Assembly: GCA_022410635.1 (NCBI GenBank)
Contig: JAJVDF010000416.1
Coordinates: 90,003 to 154,002 of the forward strand
Direction of reading: 5' to 3'
From: Tretioscincus oriximinensis
Lineage: Eukaryota > Chordata > Lepidosauria > Squamata > Gymnophthalmidae
DNA: 64,000 nucleotides
Shown: piece by piece, positions 56,229 to 64,000 of the stretch
Numbering within the stretch: position 1 is the first letter of the stretch
Layout: every line of letters starts with the position of its first letter
Made by a program: the position numbers and the translations under genes
The notes under the pieces: model-generated
Seen by the model: the letters and a program-made list of their open reading frames with translations, nothing else
Told to the model about the DNA's origin: nothing
Databases searched by the model: none

Positions 56229-57702
56229 ACATGTTCTGGCTAACATACCAGGCATGAATTTTAAACTGAAGCTTCTCCCTCTAGTCTCCCAATCTCCAGC
56301 TCTTGCAGTTTCTTTCTTCCCTTTGTTTTTTCTGTGACAAAAAGTCATATAATAGATAATTTTTTATGAAGAGCCGCACCCTTAGGAGCTTTGCTTTTTA
56401 CCAGCCTAAATGAGTGGTAGCTGACACTACTTGTCAGGGGCTTATGATGACTCTCAAAGCAGTTTTTCTATTTTTTTTTCCTGAAAAACCTTGCCAATTT
56501 TGGAAGCAGCAACAAAAAAGGAAAAAAGTGATGGAGCGAGCAGAGAAGTTCAGACCTGCCTATCCAGGGACATTCTGAACCTAAGAATGATGCTCCCTGG
56601 TGACATAGTAATTTAACAGCATCTTTTTCTGGAAGCTGAACATTAATTTAAGAAAGAGATTAGCTTTATAGCAGGAAGGGACTCAACAAAGCATAAAGGT
56701 CATTAGATTCTAGAAATAAAACTGGTGAAAATCAGTCTTTTTCACTATGACTTCCTGACATTAGGCTGCTGCAATAGATACCGGTAATTGTTTAAAAACT
56801 TCTCAAAAAGCCGTCCCAAAAAAGACAAACTGGNAGTAAGAAGAAGAGGATTAAGGGCTTAGGTGCATTAAACTTTAATCCACCTTCAACCCATCTTCAA
56901 ATAAGAGAACAAATCAGCAACGTTGCTGGTTATTTTCTTTCCACATTATTTAACAAATTTAAGGTGATTTTTTTTTTTTTGGTGTTAGAAAACTGGGAAC
57001 AAATTACGAGTCATTTTCTGAAATGTTATTTTAATCTGAAAATGTATCAAAAGTGGATGAAAACTTAGGTATAGTTTGGCTCTGAGGGATGTACATATAC
57101 CTTAGTCAGCAGTATACTGTATATGTATTTAAAATCCATTTTCCAAAACTCTATCACAATCTACCACGAATAAGAGAAATAAATATTGAGCTACAGAAAA
57201 TAAAGAGCAAAGGTATATAAGTAAGAGGAGGCTTGATGTTCAGAAGTCACTTATATCAAGTGTCAGGTTTAGCTACTGTATTGTTGTTTCCCTGGAAGTG
57301 AACAAGTGAATAGGCCCTACTCAGGCCTTCAAGGTTACTTAAGATCCTTCACATGTATNGAACTGTCATAAAAGCAGAACCCAATCTCTTTCTCTAATAT
57401 TAGATTGAAAAGTGTGAACAAAGAATATTGAACTGAGTCTGCATGAAGTTCGATAGGTGTGATTGACTCCAAAAGTCTTAGTCTACATTGTTTCCTAAAA
57501 CAGATTATTGTGAGGTGACCATGGTCTAACTGGATATTTGCTTTGGCTTATTTTTGTTCAGAATGACTAACCCCATTTTTTCAGGGAAACAAGGAGATAT
57601 TCTAAATATTTTTGTTGCCTCTTAGCTCTCATTCTCAAATCTCAGTCTAATGCAAAAGTAGAATGAAGCCCCCAATCCACACCATCCGTCTTTTCGTTGC
57701 AG

Positions 57703-58045
57703 GGGAGTCGGATACGCTGGTGGATGCCTCCATGAAGACAACACCGACCTCAGTGCCAGGCCTGTCGCAAACAGACGAGCACTCCAGTTGGTCAGGGAGC
57801 CAGACTACAGTGTTGGAGAAGGACCCAGAGGGAGGGCCCACAGTGAGGGGACCCTTCCTGCACCCCAGCATTCCCAGGCAAGCACCTGCCGAGGCCCGGC
57901 ACCTGGGGGTGGAGCCGCTGGTGCGGGCATCACGGGCGGAGCTGATTGGTGTGGCCCCGGGGTCCGAGGACAGCCTGTCTCTGGGGAGCGACCCCTACGG
58001 CAGTGCCTTCAGCTTGTACCGGGGCCGTGCCCTCTCCCTGCACGT
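57703..58045 (+). CDS. SPEG: SPEG exon with ESDTLV and [11 protein letters not shown] blocks
   Basis: The exon is 343 bases, acceptor CTTTTCGTTGCAG and donor GTAAGT, entering in phase 1 and leaving in phase 2. It reads [34 protein letters not shown], then [19 protein letters not shown] and [20 protein letters not shown], ending GRALSLHV. Human SPEG has near-identical blocks ([39 protein letters not shown]...[14 protein letters not shown]) in the same order, making this the strongest gene identification in the window. The region is low-complexity linker between Ig domains. The C-terminal block is more conserved than the start, which suggests a binding or phosphorylation function not yet visible from sequence. 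Confidence 0.96.
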
Positions 58046-58324
58046 GTAAGTAGCTGTGGGGCTGTAGACTGGGGTGCAGGGGCCATTGTGCTGGAACCAT
58101 CATTTCCTTCTATCCTCAGTCATAATCTTACTCAACCCCCAGCACCCTAAATCATTAATTCCAGTGTGCCACTAAATCCCTACCAAGCCCCTTCATCATA
58201 ACCCTAATCCCTGATACCATAGCATCCTTCACCCAAAGTTCCAACTGCAGACTTACCCATACTGTCCCATCTTTACCTTCTGAACTGCCTCCTCTGCTGC
58301 AGAATATTTCCCAACATTCTCCAA

Positions 58325-58472
58325 AGGTTGCATCCACAAATCACTTTTATTCCACTATTATAGTGGAATATTCAACAATGAAGCATTGTGTGGACTGGTT
58401 TATTCCAGAATATCCATGTTTTATTGTGGAATATAGTGGAATAAATAAGTGATGTGTGGAGCAGGCTAAAGT
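58325..58472. repeat. MITE family D (SPEG intron 4)
   Basis: GGTTGCATCCACAAATCACTT faces ATAAGTGATGTGTGGAGCAGG. The inner TTCCACTATTATAGTGGAAT is a palindrome and GAATATTCAACAATGAAGCA faces TGTTTTATTGTGGAATATAG. Confidence 0.65.
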
Positions 58473-58974
58473 TGTAACTTTAAAGACCATATAAGTAGGT
58501 ATTTGTCATCTTTCAGCTCCGGAATGAATTCTGTGCTGTCAGCATGATAGCTCTCCTTGATCTGAAGTAGGGTTTTTTTTGGCTTTAAGCAGACCCTGTT
58601 CCTAAAAGGCTAAATGAGGACCATTCAGATCATTCACATCAACTGAAATATTATGTCAAGTACAAAGCCACAGCCAACTTGATAGCAAAACCTTGACAGA
58701 TAGAGAGGAATTTGTTACGGAGGTATAAACATAAAAGTCTACTTCTACGGCATTTATATCCCATTGTTTTCTAAACAGTCCCAAGGCAATGCACACCATT
58801 CTTCCCTCCTTCGATTTATCCTTGTTGCAACAATCTTGTAATGTACGTTAGACTAAGTGGCAGTAATTGATCTAAGGACAGCTAGTGAGCCTTTATGATT
58901 AAATGGATTTGAAATTAGGGTTTTATATTGATACTACATTACACTGTCTCCATGGTCCTCATGTCTCGGGTTTG

Positions 58975-59085
58975 TTTATGAAGAATCTGTCCTGAATAAT
59001 GGGATTTAGTCTAGACAAAACCTAGGTTAACCTCGTTCTTCAGGTCTGAAGAAAGTTTAAAAGTCAATATGTGACCAGGGCCTCG
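58975..59085. repeat. MITE family C (SPEG intron 4)
   Basis: TATGAAGAATCTGTCCTGAA on the left; CGTTCTTCAGGTCTGAAGAA, AGTTTAAAAG and a TATGTGACCAGGGCC end on the right. Confidence 0.55.
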
Positions 59086-61345
59086 CCACCAGCTTGCATC
59101 GGAGTGCTGTGGACACCATTTTCCTTAGACAATGCTAAGAATAAGCAAAAGTATTATGGACAAATGAAGCATTTCAATCAGTCAAAGTGCACTTAATGCT
59201 ATGTACCTAATACATGCAAGGTAGATAGTATAAAGTTTTTCAAATCCCTTAAATGAATCTGTTTGTTGCCTGAGTGAAACTGTTTAAGGTTTGCTCTACA
59301 AGTCTGAAAACTGAAAAGAAGAAACATGCCCCATGGTTACCACTGGGTCTGGCTTTCCCCAAGAACCAAAATGGTAGCTCTTTCCCATCCCTACCATTAG
59401 GGAAAACTCTACAGGTATTTCATCTGAAATTCATGTCAAAATGCCTTTTCTCCCCCCCCCCTTTCAAACAATATACAGATTCCCCTCTAACTTTTGTGCC
59501 ATTAACAGGCACTGCCCTGCCCACACACTTTTCCTCTTCGTTAATGAGAAATTTGACACCACTAATTTTCTTAAAATAGAAAAGCTAAGACACTTCATGT
59601 TCAGGAAATAACAGCCAATCTCTTACTGAAATACAGAGGTAGTAACAATTTGAGAGGGTGGAGGTACAGACCTTTCTGTGGATTGAGGTCCCCTTCAAAG
59701 GTTGAAGCTCTTAACAGCCCCTCATTTGCTTCCTTTCCCATTCTGAGATTGCCTCCTCTGCTATTATACTCATGCTTACCATCATGCTATGAAACAAAAA
59801 TGAAAGAAAGGCTTTGGTGTTTGCCTGTGCATTCACATGCACTACTGACTATTTGTGTGCATGGATCCATATGCAACAGATGGTGCATACCCATTCTTAA
59901 GAACTGCACTGAGATAGGAATGAGTGTGTATGTCTGCCAATTGTATAGCTGAATTTATAAATGTGCCTGCGAGAATAAGTGTGTGTACAAGAGGCAGCTG
60001 TTTATTCTTCCCTTTTCTGTTGCATTTCTGGCTGCAGCAGGGCCTCCCCATGTCTCAACTCCACATCCCAGTCCTTTTCAGCCTATACTTACCATAAATG
60101 TCACTGACGCGTACTCTTCTGTAAGCCACTTAGTGTGTAAGGCCAACAGTTGAATTCTGCCCTCCACAAATGGTTCATAATCTTGAAATCATAGGAACCG
60201 TAGGGATGTTGCCAAAATAAGGCAATGAGACAAAACAAAATTCATTGGTTACTTACATTCATTTTCATGTAGCCTGAATGTATTTGACTTAGAACATAAA
60301 AAACCCTACTGAATTGGGCTGGGGCCCATATTGTCCAGCATTCTGTCTCACATAGAGATCCAACAGTTAGATCATGAGAGAGCTTCTGCATTATCTAATA
60401 GGTCATAGTAAGGGGTGAAGCTGCTGCAGTGTTCTATATATCCATCCTTTCACAGATCATCTGGAGGATACCAGAAAGGGATAATAACAGAACACCAAGT
60501 GGGCAGCAAGAGGATCCATTTGAGTATAGTTTAAATCCCAAGATGTCAAAAGAGAAAGATTTGTATGTGGTGTACACTCTTATAGATAGCCTGAATAGCA
60601 AACCAAGCCATAATCTCCTGGAGACAGCAGCATCCCTTCTTCTATACACACATTCCTTTTGGACTTATGAGCAAATTTTATTTAAGGAAGGCATTCTTCC
60701 CTGTGCCATGCCTTCAGTTCAGGTCAATGATTAACCGAGGATAGATTTTTATTTCAAAGAANTAGCCACAATAATCGGAGTCCGCCAGTATGTAGCAAGG
60801 GATCTTGTAGCACCTGGAAACTAACAAGTAAAAGGTAAGCAGAATGAGCTTTCAGTACCTACTAAGGTACTATGAAACCCCTTGCTAGAATGTATTTTTA
60901 AGGCTGTTTCGCCTCTTTTCCTAAAGACAAGGACCATTTTAATGCTTTTTTCAAAGAAAACCCTTGCATAGGTAGGTTTTGGGAAGGGGCTGTAACTCAG
61001 TGTTAGAACAAACTGTATGTAAAACAAGAGGATTGCCAGTTTAATCCCTAACCTTTCCCAAGTGTAGACAAGGACAAACTACTTTTATATCTCTGCCAGG
61101 CAAACCATCTCTTTACCTCTGCCAAGTAAACTCCAGACTGCCCTTAGAGATGTCCAGGCACAACTTTGTGATATCCAACAACAACAAGTCGTAGATCATG
61201 TAAGCCAGCAAATATCACTGTAAATAATTGACACCTTGACCACAATTCACTTCCCATAGATGGATCTGCTTCCTCGCTAATCATCTCTTCTATGTTTCTG
61301 CTTTAGCAAACCTAGATTTTGCCATATCTTATTTTCCAACTGCAG
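59086..61345. other. SPEG intron 4, remainder
   Basis: Besides the repeat at 60292-60385 no exon is supported. ORFs of about 100 codons (59274, 59650, 60429) have no SPEG similarity and no paired splice sites. Confidence 0.45.
60292..60385 (+). repeat. Interspersed repeat, 'ACATAAGAAGAGCC' type (copy 4, short)
   Basis: AGAACATAAAAAACCCTACTG, then TGGGCTGGGGCCCATATTGT, CAGCATTCTGTCTCACATAGA. Confidence 0.5.
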
Positions 61346-62730
61346 CAGTCTGCCCCACGGTGGGTTCCGGAAAGATGATGCCAACAGCAGCAGCAAAGTT
61401 AGCACAGATACCCTTCACCCACCTGCACAGAAGCCTCCTCTTCAGCGCCCAGTGTCCCCCCGAGCAGGACAGTGCCCAGTCCAGCCGCCTGGGACCAACC
61501 GTGGTCCTACCCCACCGGTGGCTCCCCGCAGAAAACTACTGATGCCCCCTGAGCTCCAAGACACAGCATCTGAGGAGTTTGATGAGAAACTGAAGCGCCC
61601 CAAGTCCTCAGGCTACTCCCAAGCTTGCACAGGAGACTCACGACCCCAGACTCCTCTGAGTGAGGCCTCTAGCCGTGTGTCTGTCCTTCGTCCATCCCCT
61701 AAGCTGCCACGCTCAGGTTCAAAGATCTTTGAAAAGTACAAGTTTTTTGAGGAGAGGCGGAAAAGCTTGGAACAGAATGAGAATCCTTTTGCAGGACACA
61801 AATGGCTCCCTCTACGTAAGACACGCTCTTTTGATCAGCCTGGGATGGATGATGCAAACCCTTTTATATCTGCCATCTCTCATGAGGACTTGCAAGGGGA
61901 TGCCCGTTCAGAACTAGGAGGTGTAGCTTCCCGGCGCTATGCATTCCACCAAAAGGCAGCGTCCTTGGATGAGCGTGGCCGCTATTCCAGTCGCCTGTAT
62001 GATCTGGAGCACAAATTCACTGAAGAGCTGGGCCGCATTAAGCGCACAGTGTCTCAACAACAGTTACGGCGCTCACAGGAACTCTTCAGTTCACCATCTC
62101 CACGTACATCCACTGACTCATCTGCTCCTAAGGTTCCACCTCCACGGAAGCTCAAACCTCTCAAAGCTTTGCCATTGACTGAGAATGCACATGGTGTGCA
62201 ACAGCTGGTGTTGTCCAGTGTTGGACTAGTGGGGCCCAGAAATGAACCTAAAGGGACACAAAAGGCCCTATTGAGGAGTAGCACAACAGCTGATCAGGTG
62301 GAAGCTCAGAAAGAAATTGAACTGAATGGACAACAGAATTTACAGAGAAAGGTAGAACAGTGCCAGGTGACCCGAGCAGTCCCGCTAGTCCGGAGGGATC
62401 TGCTGCAAACTTTGCCTTCAGGGGTCAATGCCTGCACAGATGGAGGCTCAGCAAACACAGGCAAAGGGAGCCATGAGACAAAGGGTCCAAGTGAAGTTTT
62501 GCATGCTCGTAAACGTGATCCAGGCCAGGAAGGGCATTCCCTTCCTTGGACTAAGACAGAATCAGGCACAGATAAAAGTAGGGCAGGGACCTACAGTGCA
62601 AGCAAGGAATCTGAAAGAAAGAGTGGGAAAGTGGCAGAGAAAAAAGAAAATGTATCGCAACCTCAGGAGGGGAAGACTACACGAAGCAGAGGCAAAGGCC
62701 GTCGGACTCGGCGAACATCTCCAGAACCAG
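61346..62730 (+). CDS. SPEG: SPEG large linker exon (serine/arginine/proline-rich)
   Basis: A 1385-base exon after the acceptor TCTTATTTTCCAACTGCAG, phase 2 in (completing Val) and phase 1 out at donor GTATGG. It starts V-SLPHGGFRKDDANSSS, then SRPQTPLSEASSRVSVL, SGSKIFEKYKFFEERRKSLE, WLPLRKTRSFDQPG, FHQKAASLDERGRYSS, DLEHKFTEELGRIKRTVS, and ends GKGRRTRRTSPEP. Human SPEG has matching RPQTPLSEAS, FFEERRRSLE, WVPLRKARSLEQP, FQQKAASLDER, ELGRIRRS and SQGKGRRARPTSPE blocks in the same order. No Ig or kinase domain is included; these follow beyond the window. SPEG is a giant muscle kinase of the MLCK family at the triad/sarcoplasmic reticulum, partner of myotubularin (MTM1) and desmin. Several RxxS words (RRKS, RKTRS) are basophilic-kinase site candidates. 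A CAGCAG acceptor allows a one-codon variant. Without splicing the frame stops at 62787. Confidence 0.96.
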
Positions 62731-62983
62731 GTATGGGGAAAGAGGCAACTGCTAGTCTCCTGTTGAGGAAGGACATAGCAGATCCATAGCAACTGTGGTT
62801 CATGGGAGAACCTAGATAGCAAACCATTGTATCGTGACTCCTGTATCACTTGCACAACAACTGTTGTACTGTGGGAGAACTTCACTATCTCTCCACTTTA
62901 AAACATGGAGAGGGCTCTAGTATCCATTTTTCAAGTCTATGCATCATCACTGAAATTCATCCTAGGGCATTTTGTCTACTTAG

Positions 62984-63010
62984 GAATTGATGAGCCAATC
63001 AAAAAGCTTG
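62984..63010 (+). CDS. SPEG: Candidate 27-nt SPEG microexon (IDEPIKKL)
   Basis: Twenty-seven bases lie between a good acceptor (CATTTTGTCTACTTAG) and a consensus donor (GTAAGTA). Entering in phase 1 from the preceding exon it reads G-IDEPIKKL-G/x without a stop and leaves in phase 1, so it could be included or skipped freely. I do not recall this peptide in mammalian SPEG, where the text after SPE continues with an acidic ESSDDSYVSAG segment; that segment is not found before the window end. It may be a lineage-specific or alternative microexon, or chance splice-like sequence. Confidence 0.35.
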
Positions 63011-64000
63011 GTAAGTACTAAGAGTTTCTCATTCTTGAAGCTGTTTTCACATTTCTCCTCAACACATCATTGCCTGGAATATGATTTCAGAAGGGCTTGT
63101 CTGTAATAATCATGCTATCCTATCTGTGGAGATAGAGTGGAGAAATACCCTGTCCCAACTACAGAAAGCAAAGGAGAAGCTGGAAAAGCTGNAAAAGATA
63201 TTTAGAATTGGGATCTGCTGAACTGGCATTTGATCAAAAGGGAATTGGAAGTCAAGAACCATTAGGTGCTCTCCCCACAATCCTGGTTCCCTTCAGCTTC
63301 ACTATGGCAAGAGTGTGGATAGGCATAGGTGTGAAGAACTGAAGCATGAATCCATTTATTTGCTCTATATGTGTGCAGGCATGTATGACAACATAGCGTC
63401 TGCACACAGCCAGAGTTTGCATGCCATGCANTAAATATGTATCATGGGCTGTGCTCAAACCTTCCTATGATGGGAACGTGGCTATCANCTGCTCCAAGTC
63501 TTATGCACCATGCACTACCAATTTAAAATATCACTTGGGAGCCCAGACTTTTCACAAAAAATTGCCTTTGGTATTTTTGTTCACTTCTTTTTCCTCTGAA
63601 AACATAAACAGCAAAGGTATGCNAGTGAAGCCAAAGGCAGCCAGGGCTGAAGGAAGGTCATCTAACAGTCCTTGACTTCTAGTGTNCTTTGTATTTGTTT
63701 AAGTGCCTGTACAAAACATTCCTATCCCAAATATCTTTCTCCAGCTTTTTCCTAGTTCGGGAAGACATAAGAGCCAAAGCATGTATCAGAATAAACTAGT
63801 TAGAATCGGAGAAAATGCACAGACACTGAGGTACATCTATTCTCATTCACACCACCTGATTTGAATATCATTTGTCCAATTATGTTANCCAGATTGTGAA
63901 CAGATCTTTTGTTTGTTGCCATCTTCAGCCAACCTTGGTATTTGTGGGACAATTGTTTTCTACATTAGAATGTTTTGCTGGTAGAGACTTTAGCTCTAAA
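63011..64000. other. SPEG intron, continues past the window
   Basis: No SPEG-like coding could be found in any plus-strand frame. The next recognisable exon must lie beyond 64000. Confidence 0.5.

Overview
This window is vertebrate nuclear DNA, most likely from a squamate reptile (lizard type). The basis is one recognisable muscle gene plus a repeat mixture of CR1-like and L1-like LINEs, tRNA-derived SINEs, endogenous LTRs and many small hAT-type and foldback elements. The species call is an inference from repeat style. There is no prokaryotic coding, no operon and no CRISPR array. Nearly all ORFs over 60 codons are chance readings of intergenic, intronic or repeat DNA.

The only cellular gene I can support is the 5' part of SPEG (striated muscle preferentially expressed protein kinase), plus strand, from about 47.1 kb to beyond the right edge. 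Five coding exons join with canonical GT/AG sites and matching phases: 47450-47482, 52871-52910, 55947-56036, 57703-58045 and 61346-62730. Together they give 630 codons plus one base. The last three match vertebrate SPEG from the DSET segment onward. The first two encode a short basic N-terminus starting MKKIWVKKRLQ in place of the first Ig domain, under a CpG-island promoter, so this looks like an alternative-promoter isoform. The remaining Ig, FnIII and two kinase domains lie beyond the window. A 27-nt in-phase candidate microexon is at 62984-63010.

The first 47 kb holds no gene I can recognise and is dominated by repeats. These are: a CR1-like reverse transcriptase fragment (1-296); two solo LTRs of one family (1650-2335, 3096-3803); foldback elements (about 4212-4624, 8033-8589, 26879-27494); a repeated hAT family with TIR TAGGCTGACCAGATGA (seven or more copies); an L1 fragment inserted inside one hAT copy (11558-13170); a probable LTR (9794-10568); tRNA SINEs (15632, 21928, 35990, 39629, 49109); a 38-bp minisatellite (25214-25403); and a 119-bp tandem repeat running into a 340-bp gap (35086-35425). 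Small palindromic elements continue into the SPEG introns.

I found no convincing undescribed functional system. The points most worth following are the SPEG alternative first exons and candidate microexon, the young-looking palindromes and intact 8-bp target duplications of the hAT elements, an octamer-palindrome motif carried by one hAT subfamily, a four-layer nested insertion at 35.7-36.4 kb, and the unresolved satellite gap. Many isolated single N bases mark this as draft sequence.
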